Source: Oligoflexus sp.
GTDB taxonomy: Bacteria > Bdellovibrionota_B > Oligoflexia > Oligoflexales > Oligoflexaceae
Direction of reading: 5' to 3'
Assembly (NCBI GenBank): GCA_014378195.1
Contig: JACMOC010000083.1
Span: forward strand, 132,149 to 196,148
DNA length: 64,000 bases
The translations under genes were made by a program, and so were the position numbers. The notes beneath the pieces are model-generated. The model saw only the letters and a list, made by a program, of their open reading frames with translations. It did no database searches and was not told the DNA's origin. Position 1 is the stretch's first letter. Each line of letters begins with the position of its first letter. Below, piece after piece: positions 1 to 8,703 of the stretch.

Positions 1-1
1 T

Positions 2-1048
2 CTTCACCGCGCCATCGAAAAACTAGCGGAACACAAAACGTATCATCAGTGGATCGTTTATACCGATCGTTTGAATTACTGTTCGGCCCTCACCAATAAC
101 ATCGGTTACGTGATGACGGTCGAAGATCTACTCGGGATCGAAGTCACGGAGCGTTGCCAATGGATCCGCGTGATCTGTATGGAACTGGCTCGTATTATCG
201 ACCATCTCATCTGTATCGCGATCAACGCATTGGATATGGGGGCCTTAACATGTTTTTGGTACCTATATCACTGGCGTGAGGAAGCCTATTCAATCATAGA
301 AGCCATGTGCGGTATGCGTCTGACGACGTCCTATGCCCGCATCGGTGGTATGAGCTACGATTTGCCAGACAACTTTGATTCTATGATGACCAAATTTCTT
401 AAAGGTCTCCCTAAGTCCATCGACGATGTCGAGAAGCTTTTGAGCGCTAACCGTATCTGGGTCGACCGTACCAAAGATGTCGGAACTTTGACCAAACAGG
501 AAGTAATGGATTTTGGCCTTACCGGCCCAGTCGCGCGCGCCTCTGGCGTTGATTTTGACCTTCGCCGGGATCGCCCTTATTACACGTATCCCGAGCTCGA
601 CTTTGAAGTTGTCTGCGGTGTGAATGGCGATGTTTACGATCGTTACCTCGTTCGCATGGAAGAGATTCGACAAAGTGCGCATATTCTTGCGCAATGCGTG
701 AAAAAGCTTCCAAAAGGGCCCCTCTGGGTCGACGATCGACTGATCAAAATACCTGCAAAACAAGACGTTTATAACAATATGGAGACCTTGATCCATCACT
801 TCAAGATCTTCATGGATGGTATACATGTGGGGCCCGGTGAAGCCTACAACGCCGTAGAGTCACCAAATGGTGAGCTCGCGTTTTATATCGTTAGCCGCGG
901 GGGTACGAAACCCTGGCGAACACGGATCAAACCTCCCTCTCTCCTCCTTTTCCAGAGTTTTGAATACTCGATGAAAGGCGCAAAGATCCCGGACGCCGTG
1001 TCCATACTGGGTAGTCTTAATATTATAGCCGGCGAATTGGATCGCTAA
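2..1048 (+). CDS. nuoD: NADH-quinone oxidoreductase subunit D (5' truncated)
   Basis: This is the 49-kDa quinone-site subunit of respiratory complex I. The reading frame is open from base 2, so the true start lies outside the window and the first visible residues are LHRAIEKLAEHKTYHQ, a classic NuoD segment. The conserved quinone-headgroup tyrosine follows in DRLNYCS (codon 77-79); most homologues have Asp where this one has Asn just before it. The C-terminus ends in the usual SILGSLNIIAGELDR, so the 3' end is complete. It is the first visible gene of a nuoD-nuoN run; nuoA, nuoB and nuoC are presumably just upstream. Confidence 0.97.
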   Translation, partial: LHRAIEKLAEHKTYHQWIVYTDRLNYCSALTNNIGYVMTVEDLLGIEVTERCQWIRVICMELARIIDHLICIAINALDMGALTCFWYLYHWREEAYSIIEAMCGMRLTTSYARIGGMSYDLPDNFDSMMTKFLKGLPKSIDDVEKLLSANRIWVDRTKDVGTLTKQEVMDFGLTGPVARASGVDFDLRRDRPYYTYPELDFEVVCGVNGDVYDRYLVRMEEIRQSAHILAQCVKKLPKGPLWVDDRLIKIPAKQDVYNNMETLIHHFKIFMDGIHVGPGEAYNAVESPNGELAFYIVSRGGTKPWRTRIKPPSLLLFQSFEYSMKGAKIPDAVSILGSLNIIAGELDR

Positions 1049-1063
1049 GGATAGGAGTCATCT

Positions 1064-1549
1064 ATGATTATCGATCAGACAATCGGCCAAAAAATGGATG
1101 CTCTGCGCGAGCATTTGCCGACTGAGCAATCGCTCCTCCTGCCCCTGCTTCACGAGATGCAGGCCAAGGAAGGCTGGATCAGTGCCGAGGCCATGAAGGA
1201 AGCTGCAAACTACTTGAAATTGCCTTTCGCGCGGGTTCAGGAAGTGGTCAGCTTTTATACGATGTACAACAGAAAACCTATCGGCAAAAAACACGTCCAG
1301 GTATGTACCAACGTTGCCTGTTATCTGCGCGGCGCTGACAAACTTGTTGAAGGTCTGGAAAAACGCCTTGGTATCCATTGCGGCCAAACGACAGCGGATG
1401 GCAAATATACGCTGAATGAAGTGGAATGCCTTGCCGCCTGCGGAACCGCTCCGGTGATGCAGATCAATGATGATTATTACGAGCAGCTCGATGAAAACGT
1501 CATCAACTCTATCATGGATAAACTGGACCGGGAGTTGACTCATGGCTGA
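1064..1549 (+). CDS. nuoE: NADH-quinone oxidoreductase subunit E
   Basis: This is the 24-kDa thioredoxin-fold [2Fe-2S] subunit of the NADH dehydrogenase module, 161 residues, a normal length. Cluster N1a ligands are Cys81, Cys86, Cys122 and Cys126 in CTNVAC and CLAAC. The N-terminal helical part (about residues 10-70) ends in the family-typical VVSFYTMYNRKP. The ATG at 1064 has a good AGGAG ribosome site at 1053-1057. The gene starts 15 bases after nuoD and its end overlaps the nuoF start by 8 bases, consistent with translational coupling. Confidence 0.97.
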   Translation: MIIDQTIGQKMDALREHLPTEQSLLLPLLHEMQAKEGWISAEAMKEAANYLKLPFARVQEVVSFYTMYNRKPIGKKHVQVCTNVACYLRGADKLVEGLEKRLGIHCGQTTADGKYTLNEVECLAACGTAPVMQINDDYYEQLDENVINSIMDKLDRELTHG

Positions 1550-2867
1550 CAAGCTTTTAACGCAACATAACGATGTTGAAGGTTCTCACACCCTCGACGT
1601 GTACCGAAGCCTTGGTGGGTATTCGGCCCTTGAGAAGGCTTTGACTATGACACCCGACGGTGTTGTCGACGAAGTGAAGAAATCCAACCTGCGCGGTCGC
1701 GGCGGCGCTGGTTTTCCCACCGGTATGAAATGGTCATTCATGCCCAAGGCTCCCACTTTCCCTGATGGACGTCCCAAACCCAAATATCTGGTTTGTAACG
1801 CTGATGAGGGGGAACCCGGAACTTTCAAAGACCGTTTGCTTATGACTCGTCACCCTCACATGCTGCTCGAAGGCATGATCATCGCAGCCCATGCTATCGG
1901 CGCATCGCGCGGGTTTATCTACATTCGCGGTGAGTTCGTTTTTGAAATCAAACGAGTTGAGGATGCCATCGTCGAAGCTCGCAAAATGGGAATCCTTGGC
2001 AAAAAGGTCCTTAACACAGATTGGTCATTCGATCTCGTGGTTTACCGTGGCGCGGGTGCCTATATTTGCGGCGAAGAAACGGCCCTGCTCAACAGTTTGG
2101 AAGGCAAACGCGGCGAACCGCGCCTCAAACCGCCGTTTCCGGCTATGGTTGGCGCTTTCGGAATGCCGACCTGTGTAAATAACGTCGAAACATTCTGTGC
2201 TGTTCCGACCATCATCAGTAATGGTGCCGCGGCTTTCGCGGCTATTGGAACGGAGCGTTCGGGCGGAACACGCTTATTCTGTGTCTCGGGCGAAATTGAA
2301 AAGCCCGGTGTTTATGAGTTACCTCTCAGCATCAACCTTCGCGATCTCATCGACCACTGCGGCGGCGTTTTGGGTGGCAAAAAGTTGAAGGCTGTTATTC
2401 CAGGGGGAGCGTCCGCACCCATGTTGAGTGCAGCTGAAATCGATGTGGCTATGGACTTTGATAGCCTCGCGAAAGCTGGAACCATGGCAGGGTCGGGGGG
2501 CGTAATCGTCATCTCCGAAGATACCTGCATAGTGGCTGTGGCGGCACGCCTCCTCAAGTTTTACGAACATGAATCGTGCGGTCAGTGCAGTCAATGTCGC
2601 GAGGGTAGCCATTGGCTCGCTCGTATGTTTGCCCGTATTGAAGCCGGTGGCGGAACCGACGCTGACCTCGATGCAATCGCTGGTATTTGTTCGAATATGG
2701 CTGGCCAGACCATCTGTGCTTTTGCAGATGCTGTGACCGGTCCGGCTTTATCGTCAGTTCGTAAGTTTCGTCACGATTTTGAGGAACATGTGCGGCTCAA
2801 GCGTTGCCCGTGCAAGCCTGAAGGTCATGTTGTACGTCATGATCATCACGCCAGTGCCATGCTTTAA
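1542..2867 (+). CDS. nuoF: NADH-quinone oxidoreductase subunit F
   Basis: This is the 51-kDa NADH-oxidising, FMN-binding subunit of complex I, 441 residues. The glycine-rich NADH/FMN motif RGRGGAGFPTGMKW lies at residues 51-64, followed by CNADEGEPGTFKDR and the GAGAYICGEETAL segment near 171-182. The N3 [4Fe-4S] ligands are Cys346, Cys349, Cys352 and Cys392 (CGQCSQC and TICAF). The ATG lies inside the 3' end of nuoE. The C-terminus is somewhat histidine-rich (about residues 428-437), otherwise nothing is unusual. Confidence 0.97.
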   Translation: MADKLLTQHNDVEGSHTLDVYRSLGGYSALEKALTMTPDGVVDEVKKSNLRGRGGAGFPTGMKWSFMPKAPTFPDGRPKPKYLVCNADEGEPGTFKDRLLMTRHPHMLLEGMIIAAHAIGASRGFIYIRGEFVFEIKRVEDAIVEARKMGILGKKVLNTDWSFDLVVYRGAGAYICGEETALLNSLEGKRGEPRLKPPFPAMVGAFGMPTCVNNVETFCAVPTIISNGAAAFAAIGTERSGGTRLFCVSGEIEKPGVYELPLSINLRDLIDHCGGVLGGKKLKAVIPGGASAPMLSAAEIDVAMDFDSLAKAGTMAGSGGVIVISEDTCIVAVAARLLKFYEHESCGQCSQCREGSHWLARMFARIEAGGGTDADLDAIAGICSNMAGQTICAFADAVTGPALSSVRKFRHDFEEHVRLKRCPCKPEGHVVRHDHHASAML

Positions 2868-2882
2868 GGGGAGGGTATTAAG

Positions 2883-4376
2883 ATGACAACGAGCGAAGCA
2901 CCCGCTAAGCCCAAGCTTACTATTGACGGGCAAGCGGTCGAATTCCAGCCTGGTGACACCATCATGAAGGCTGCCGAACGGGCGAGGATGGATGGGACGA
3001 TTCCGAGGTTCTGTTATCACCCCGGCCTCCCTGTGGCTGGTACGTGCCGTATGTGTACGGTTGAAGTGGAAAAAGCCCCCAAATTGATGACAGCATGCTC
3101 AACGCCTGCGGCCGATGGCATGGTCGTACTCACGCAGAGTGATCGCGTGCGAAAAAGTCGTTCTGGGGTTATGGAGTTTCTACTCGCAAACCATCCCCTC
3201 GATTGCCCGGTCTGTGATCAGGCGGGAGAGTGTTCACTCCAAGATTATAATTATGAATATGGTCCGTCTAAAAGCCACTTTGTGGAAGACAAGCGCGTTT
3301 GGAAAGAAGCGACAACTAAACGTTTGTCCGACAAGCTGACACTCAATATGAATCGCTGCATTCACTGCGAACGTTGCGTGCGTTTCACTGAAGATGTTAC
3401 GAAGACCCACGAACTTTTGATGGACAACCGGGCCTGGCGGAAAGAGCTCACGACAGCACTCGACGAAGGCCTGTTCAACGATTATCAAGGGAACGTTGCT
3501 GATATTTGTCCTGTCGGCGCGATTACGTTCAACGATTTCCGCTTCCATAAACGCGTTTGGTTTCTGAAAGAAAAAACCGGGATCTGCGACGGCTGCGCAA
3601 AGGGCTGCTCGATTTACGCTGATGAAGAAAAAGACACAGTTTACCGTTATCGGGCTCGATTTAATAAAGACGTGAACGATCACTGGATCTGCGATGAAGG
3701 CCGCGTTTCGTTCCACACGTATCAGCAGGCGGATAGGATAGTTCAACCTCTTCTTACGGCTGGGTCCACGCTTAACGCGACGTCGTGGGAAACTTTGGTG
3801 CCGTGGTTTACAAATGAACTGAAAAAAGCCCGTCGTGTTTTGATACTGATAGGCACGGATGCAAGCAGCGAAGAAGCCGCAACGATAGCTCAGGTGCTAC
3901 CGAGCTTCAGCTCAGCGGATTTTGTCGTGCGATCATGGAACGGCACGGGCGACGGCGTGAGAACATCGGCCGATGATGCGCCTCTGGATCATCTCCTTCG
4001 AAGACGCGACCAAACCTCGAACACGCGCGGTATCGAAGGTCTCGGTATCAAACCTTGGAATGAAGCCCAGGATCAGAACTTTGATCTGGCTATATATTTC
4101 CGATCGGGTCGCGCAACTCTACCGCCTTCCATGGCAGCAAAGGAGATTGCCTGGGGTGTTTTCAGTCTCGCTGAAGCGCAGCGCTTTGCTGCCGTGCTTC
4201 CCGGCTTGAGCACTTTAGAGAAATTCGGCACATATACGAACTGCGACCAAATCACGCAAAGTTTCGAAACCGTCGTCAAGGGTCTGGGTGGATCGGCTTC
4301 GGTTCGTAAAATTTTGGATGGCATGAAGCTGAAGTCGAATACTCCTGTTCGTGAGGTCGCTGGTGACACTATTTGA
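2883..4376 (+). CDS. nuoG: NADH-quinone oxidoreductase subunit G, short form with N7 cluster motif
   Basis: This is the iron-sulfur-rich subunit passing electrons from NuoF towards NuoI. Visible ligand sets are N1b (Cys44, 55, 58, 72), N5 (His104, Cys108, 111, 117), N4 (Cys159, 162, 165, 209) and a complete N7-type CxxCxxxCx27C set (Cys235, 238, 242, 270). N7 is kept in only some bacteria. The protein is only 497 residues, against about 700-900 in most bacteria, because most of the molybdopterin-oxidoreductase-like C-terminal part is missing; about 200 residues of divergent sequence follow residue 300. The ATG follows a GGGGAGGG ribosome site, 15 bases after nuoF. Confidence 0.95.
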   Translation: MTTSEAPAKPKLTIDGQAVEFQPGDTIMKAAERARMDGTIPRFCYHPGLPVAGTCRMCTVEVEKAPKLMTACSTPAADGMVVLTQSDRVRKSRSGVMEFLLANHPLDCPVCDQAGECSLQDYNYEYGPSKSHFVEDKRVWKEATTKRLSDKLTLNMNRCIHCERCVRFTEDVTKTHELLMDNRAWRKELTTALDEGLFNDYQGNVADICPVGAITFNDFRFHKRVWFLKEKTGICDGCAKGCSIYADEEKDTVYRYRARFNKDVNDHWICDEGRVSFHTYQQADRIVQPLLTAGSTLNATSWETLVPWFTNELKKARRVLILIGTDASSEEAATIAQVLPSFSSADFVVRSWNGTGDGVRTSADDAPLDHLLRRRDQTSNTRGIEGLGIKPWNEAQDQNFDLAIYFRSGRATLPPSMAAKEIAWGVFSLAEAQRFAAVLPGLSTLEKFGTYTNCDQITQSFETVVKGLGGSASVRKILDGMKLKSNTPVREVAGDTI

Positions 4377-5442
4377 TTGGTCCGCTCTCGCACTCAAAAT
4401 TTTGTTTGTCCTCGGCATCTCCTTTGGGATGGTGCCGCAGCTCGTTTGGTTTGAGCGGCGTGGCGCCGCTTGGATGCAGGCGCGCGTGGGACCGAACCGC
4501 GTAGGTATTTTTGGTTTGATGCAGCCGCTCGCGGACGTGATCAAACTCCTCTCGAAAGAGTCCTTCATTCCGGCAGCTGCGTCCCGGTTTTACTATCAGT
4601 TGGCTCCGGCTATATCCGCAATCGCTCCGGTCGCTGCGATGGCGGCGATTCCGTTTGGATCCTTTCTGATCATCGGTGAGCACAAAGTGCCTTTGCAAAT
4701 CGCACAGCTCGATATGGGTATCCTCGCGGTCCTCGCATTTGCGGGCCTTGAGGTGTACCCGATCATGCTAGCGGGTTGGGCAAGCAACAACAAATACTCA
4801 ATGCTCGGTGCCCTGCGCGGCAGCAGCCAGATGGTCAGTTACGAAATCGCACTGGGGCTCGCTCTGGTCTCGATGCTCCTCATTTACGGAACGCTCGATC
4901 TCAACACTATGGTGAGCTACCAGGATCAGTCGCTCCTTGGCTTTCTTCCCCGTTGGGGCGTCTTTTTGAACCCTCTTGCCTGTCTGATTTTTCTCATCGC
5001 AATTTTTGCCGAAACAAACCGTTTGCCTTTTGACCTTCCAGAGGGTGAATCCGAGCTCGTGGCGGGTTATCACTTGGAATACGGCGCCGGTAAATTCGCT
5101 CTGTTTTTCTTTGCAGAATATGTCGCGATGATGATGGCATCAGCCCTCTACATCACCATCTTTTTTGGTGGTTATGCGCTTATCCCTGGCACGGGTTGGA
5201 TATTGAATCTGTTCAGTACCATGCTGTCCCCCGATATGTTCCAAAACCTTCTGGCCCTGGCCCAGGTCGCGAGTTTCATATTTAAAGTCGGCTGCATGAT
5301 GTTCTTTTTTGTTTGGGTTCGTTGGACTCTTCCACGGTTCCGTTACGATCAGCTGATGCATCTTGGGTGGAAACTCCTATTCCCGATCGCTCTCGTGAAT
5401 CTCATGGCCGTAGCCCTTATCATCGCTTGGATTGGAGTGTGA
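4363..5442 (+). CDS. nuoH: NADH-quinone oxidoreductase subunit H
   Basis: This is the polytopic membrane subunit (ND1) that links the quinone chamber to the proton-pumping arm. About eight hydrophobic segments are visible. The third cytoplasmic loop carries the signature ETNRLPFDLPEGESELVAG followed by YHLEYGAGKF. The GTG at 4363 is preferred because GAGG lies seven bases upstream; an in-frame GTG at 4351 is the alternative and would add four residues. Either start overlaps the end of nuoG, so the two genes are probably coupled. Confidence 0.95.
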   Translation: MTLFDWSALALKILFVLGISFGMVPQLVWFERRGAAWMQARVGPNRVGIFGLMQPLADVIKLLSKESFIPAAASRFYYQLAPAISAIAPVAAMAAIPFGSFLIIGEHKVPLQIAQLDMGILAVLAFAGLEVYPIMLAGWASNNKYSMLGALRGSSQMVSYEIALGLALVSMLLIYGTLDLNTMVSYQDQSLLGFLPRWGVFLNPLACLIFLIAIFAETNRLPFDLPEGESELVAGYHLEYGAGKFALFFFAEYVAMMMASALYITIFFGGYALIPGTGWILNLFSTMLSPDMFQNLLALAQVASFIFKVGCMMFFFVWVRWTLPRFRYDQLMHLGWKLLFPIALVNLMAVALIIAWIGV

Positions 5443-5446
5443 TCTC

Positions 5447-5944
5447 ATGACGAAAATCGTGACCCATAAAGAGGGTGCTCTCGATAAGTATTATATTCCG
5501 GCTCTGATCGTTGGTCTGAAAGTGACTCTTAAACAGTTTTACAAAACGCTGTTTCTGGGTCAGTCGACGACGATCAATTATCCAGAGGAAAGACGGGAAT
5601 ATTCGCAGCGCTTCCGTGGCGAACATTTTATTTCCGTCGATCCGCAGAAAACGGAAAACTGCACGGCTTGTTATCTTTGTCAGACAGTATGTCCCGCCGA
5701 TTGCATTACGATCGTCGCAGGCGAACGTCCCGAAGATGCCAATCCCTATGGCGTTAAAAAAGAAAAACGTCCGGTGAGTTTTGATATCGACGCTCTTCGC
5801 TGCTGTTTTTGTGGTTTTTGCGAAGAAGCCTGTCCTAAAGATGCTATCAAACTTTCCCGGAATTACGAATTGGCGACTCTAAACCGCGAAACCGCCGTTT
5901 ATGATCTCGACCATTTGAAACGTGAGGTCAAAGGTCGTGGTTGA
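5447..5944 (+). CDS. nuoI: NADH-quinone oxidoreductase subunit I
   Basis: This is the 23-kDa ferredoxin-like subunit with the N6a and N6b [4Fe-4S] clusters, the last carriers before N2 and quinone. The two motifs are CTACYLCQTVCP (Cys72, 75, 78, 82) and CCFCGFCEEACP (Cys119, 122, 125, 129), each with the other-cluster cysteine nearby. The ATG at 5447 is chosen over a TTG at 5432 because GGAG sits at 5434-5437. It starts four bases after nuoH and gives 165 residues, normal for the family. Confidence 0.96.
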   Translation: MTKIVTHKEGALDKYYIPALIVGLKVTLKQFYKTLFLGQSTTINYPEERREYSQRFRGEHFISVDPQKTENCTACYLCQTVCPADCITIVAGERPEDANPYGVKKEKRPVSFDIDALRCCFCGFCEEACPKDAIKLSRNYELATLNRETAVYDLDHLKREVKGRG

Positions 5945-6461
5945 ACCCGTTGTTGCCATACTTGCTGTCGTTGTTGCAGTCCTTGCGACTTTAACTGTAT
6001 TTTCACGCAGTCCAATTAGCAGTGCTTTTTGCCTGGTTATCATGATGGTCGGGTTGGCTGGAATTTATGGCGTCAGCGGGGCTCATTTTATTGCGGCTCT
6101 TCAGGCGATTGTCTATGCCGGCGCTATCATGGTGCTTTTCGTTTTTTCTATCATGCTTTTGAATATGAATGATGAGACGAGTGAAATTCGTTTTAAGACG
6201 TGGAAGGCTTTTGTCGCCGTCCTCTTCTCTGGCGGCCTTTGCGTGGCTATGGCCTGGGTGTTCATACAGTGGGGGAGTGAAACGCATCTCCCTACTCCAG
6301 GGACGATGACATTGGAGCAGATTCGGTTGGTCGGCGGCAACGTTGTTGCCGTATCCGGGCAGCTGTTCTCGAATGCCTACATTCAATTCGAATTCATTTC
6401 GCTGCTTTTACTCGTGGCGATCGCAAGTGCACTCGTGCTCGCGAAAAGAAAGGTGGATTGA
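5937..6461 (+). CDS. nuoJ: NADH-quinone oxidoreductase subunit J
   Basis: This is the ND6-like membrane subunit, with five hydrophobic helices and the conserved helix-3 segment FIAALQAIVYAGAIMVLFVF that forms the pi-bulge in known structures. The start is a GTG, either 5937 (GAGG upstream, eight-base overlap with nuoI) or 5922; 5937 gives 174 residues. It sits between nuoI and nuoK as in standard operons. The hydrophilic loop after helix 4 (about residues 110-125) is ordinary. Confidence 0.93.
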   Translation: MVEPVVAILAVVVAVLATLTVFSRSPISSAFCLVIMMVGLAGIYGVSGAHFIAALQAIVYAGAIMVLFVFSIMLLNMNDETSEIRFKTWKAFVAVLFSGGLCVAMAWVFIQWGSETHLPTPGTMTLEQIRLVGGNVVAVSGQLFSNAYIQFEFISLLLLVAIASALVLAKRKVD

Positions 6462-6464
6462 TCG

Positions 6465-6767
6465 ATGAGCACTGCTACCTTGCTTCACATCCTGTCCGCT
6501 TACCTGTTCTGCATGGGTATGCTGGGCTTGATACTGCGGCGTAACACCATTGTTATGCTGATGAGCATTGAGCTCATGTTAAATGCCGTTAACCTGTCGT
6601 TTGTGACATTCGCGCGCGAGCTTGCTCAGCTGAATGGTCAGGTCCAGGTCTTCTTTATCATCACGATCGCGGCTGCTGAGTCGGCGGTTGGACTCTCGAT
6701 ACTTATCAATGTTTACCGAAGCTTCGGTAGTATCAAGACGGATCATACTACGGTAATGAGGAGCTGA
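6465..6767 (+). CDS. nuoK: NADH-quinone oxidoreductase subunit K
   Basis: This is the ND4L-like three-helix membrane subunit, 100 residues. The two membrane glutamates needed for proton pumping in E. coli NuoK are present at the same numbers, Glu36 (MSIELMLNAVNL) and Glu72 (AAAESAVGLSI). The ATG at 6465 follows three bases after the nuoJ stop, with AAAGGTGG upstream as ribosome site. Confidence 0.97.
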   Translation: MSTATLLHILSAYLFCMGMLGLILRRNTIVMLMSIELMLNAVNLSFVTFARELAQLNGQVQVFFIITIAAAESAVGLSILINVYRSFGSIKTDHTTVMRS

Positions 6768-6771
6768 TCAT

Positions 6772-8703
6772 ATGAACCCTACTGTTGCATCCAGTTTACC
6801 GTTTTTGATTTTGATCGTGCCGCTTATCGGCTTTTTCCTTAATGGTGTGGTGATTCCCCTCGCCTCTGGCGGCATCACCAAAACCAAACCAACGATTTCC
6901 GGCGGGATCGCAACCTTCGCGATGGCCGTGAGTTTTGTGTTGGCCGTACAAGCCTTCTTCCAACTAAGCTCCAACTCGACAGCGCTCGAGTATACTGGTT
7001 TTCGTTGGATCGATTTTGGAAATCTGTCGATCTCCCTCAACCTTCGCATTGATCGCCTTAGCTCTCTTATGACTATGATTATTACGGGGATAGGAACGCT
7101 CATCCACTTTTATAGTATTTCGTATATGTCGCATGAAAAAGGCGTCGCGCGGTTTTTCGCGTACCTCAATCTTTTCTGTTTCGCGATGCTACTTCTCGTC
7201 CTGAGCGACAACCTCCTTTTTCTCTTTTTCGGCTGGGAAGGCGTAGGCCTTTGTTCGTATCTTCTCATCAGTTATTGGTACGAAGAGGAAGCGAACGCAG
7301 ATGCGGCGCGTAAGGCGTTCCTCGTTAACCGGATCGGGGATTTGGGTTTTGTACTCGGCATGTGCGTGCTTTACGTTCAACTGGGAACTTTGAACTTTGC
7401 CGAAATGATGGCGCGTATATCGCCGACAGCCGCTATCGGACTCCTTTCTCTAGCCGGTGTGCTTTTGTTTTTTGCATCGACCGGGAAGTCTGCCCAGTTT
7501 CCCCTCTACGTATGGTTGCCCGATGCCATGGCTGGCCCCACGCCCGTTTCTGCTCTTATCCATGCCGCGACTATGGTGACCGCCGGCGTATATCTCTTCG
7601 CGCGTATGGCTTTTCTTTTCGAACTGTCACCCGAACTCATGACTATAGTCAGCTATACAGGAGCTTTGACGGCGCTCCTTGGCGGTATCCTGGCACTCGC
7701 CCAGACCGATATAAAAAAGGTGCTAGCCTATTCGACTGTTTCTCAGCTGGGTTTTATGTTTTTAGCTTTGGGCGTTGGAGCTTACCAGACAGCTGTTTTT
7801 CATCTGATGACACACGCATTTTTTAAAGCTCTTTTGTTCCTTGGTGCCGGTTCGGTCATTCATGGCTGCGACGGCGAACAGGATATGCGGAAAATGGGTG
7901 GACTCGCCAAATCGATGCCTATCACTTTCGTTACAATGCTCCTTGGAAGTGCGGCTATTGTGGGCTTGCCTATCTTCAGCGGATTTTTCAGTAAGGACGA
8001 AATTCTTTACATGGCTCTCGGGGCTCCTCGTGGAAACTGGATCCTCTTCGGAGCTGGTCTGGTTGCTGCTTTCCTTACCGGAGTTTACACCATACGCATG
8101 TTGACCCAGACATTCTGGGGCCCTTCTAAGGCTGGAATCCACGGTCACGAGTCGGCATGGATCATGACACTCCCACTCGTTATACTTGCCGTTCTTGCGA
8201 CATTTGGTGGCTTCCTTGGAATTCCCCACGAGATCGGCACTTGGTTCGGCGTTGAGCATTCCCATCTTTTGAATGCCTGGCTCGATCCCGTCGTACAGCA
8301 GGTAAATGTCGCTGGTGAATCAGCGCCGCTTCCTGAACTGGCCGTTTCGGGTATTGCTGTTGCCGTCGCCATCTTCGGCCTAATCGCGGGTCGTACGTTC
8401 CTCAAAAATATTTCTTTCGAGAATTCACCGCTGCTTTCGCGTCTTTTTGTTGGCCAGCATTTTATGGATACCTTCTATGCTTCGTGGGTCGTCGCTCCTT
8501 TGTATTGGATGAGTCGCCATATCATCCAAACATTTGAAAGCGGATTTATGGGCAATATCGGCGGCTGGATTGGGGTTGGGTCGACCTGGTCGGGAGAGCG
8601 CCTGCGTCTCACACAAAGTGGTGATATTCAGTTGTCTATGCTTTCTATCGTGACCGGTTTGGCTTTTGTTGTTGGAATTCTCATCATCTGGGTAGCCGTA
8701 TGA
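6772..8703 (+). CDS. nuoL: NADH-quinone oxidoreductase subunit L
   Basis: This is the large antiporter-like (ND5) proton-pumping subunit, 643 residues. The key glutamate is Glu156 in FFGWEGVGLCSYLLISYWY, and the lysine/histidine-rich second half channel includes PDAMAGPTPVSALIHAATM. The C-terminal part after about residue 480 holds the lateral helix and the final membrane helix. The stop overlaps the nuoM start in an ATGA arrangement. Confidence 0.97.
   Translation: MNPTVASSLPFLILIVPLIGFFLNGVVIPLASGGITKTKPTISGGIATFAMAVSFVLAVQAFFQLSSNSTALEYTGFRWIDFGNLSISLNLRIDRLSSLMTMIITGIGTLIHFYSISYMSHEKGVARFFAYLNLFCFAMLLLVLSDNLLFLFFGWEGVGLCSYLLISYWYEEEANADAARKAFLVNRIGDLGFVLGMCVLYVQLGTLNFAEMMARISPTAAIGLLSLAGVLLFFASTGKSAQFPLYVWLPDAMAGPTPVSALIHAATMVTAGVYLFARMAFLFELSPELMTIVSYTGALTALLGGILALAQTDIKKVLAYSTVSQLGFMFLALGVGAYQTAVFHLMTHAFFKALLFLGAGSVIHGCDGEQDMRKMGGLAKSMPITFVTMLLGSAAIVGLPIFSGFFSKDEILYMALGAPRGNWILFGAGLVAAFLTGVYTIRMLTQTFWGPSKAGIHGHESAWIMTLPLVILAVLATFGGFLGIPHEIGTWFGVEHSHLLNAWLDPVVQQVNVAGESAPLPELAVSGIAVAVAIFGLIAGRTFLKNISFENSPLLSRLFVGQHFMDTFYASWVVAPLYWMSRHIIQTFESGFMGNIGGWIGVGSTWSGERLRLTQSGDIQLSMLSIVTGLAFVVGILIIWVAV

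Noticed and set aside
290-826. Long antisense open frame (178 codons) within nuoD
   Set aside because: Shadow of the conserved nuoD coding sequence; no family resemblance and no start signal. The same applies to antisense frames in nuoE, nuoG and pfaA.
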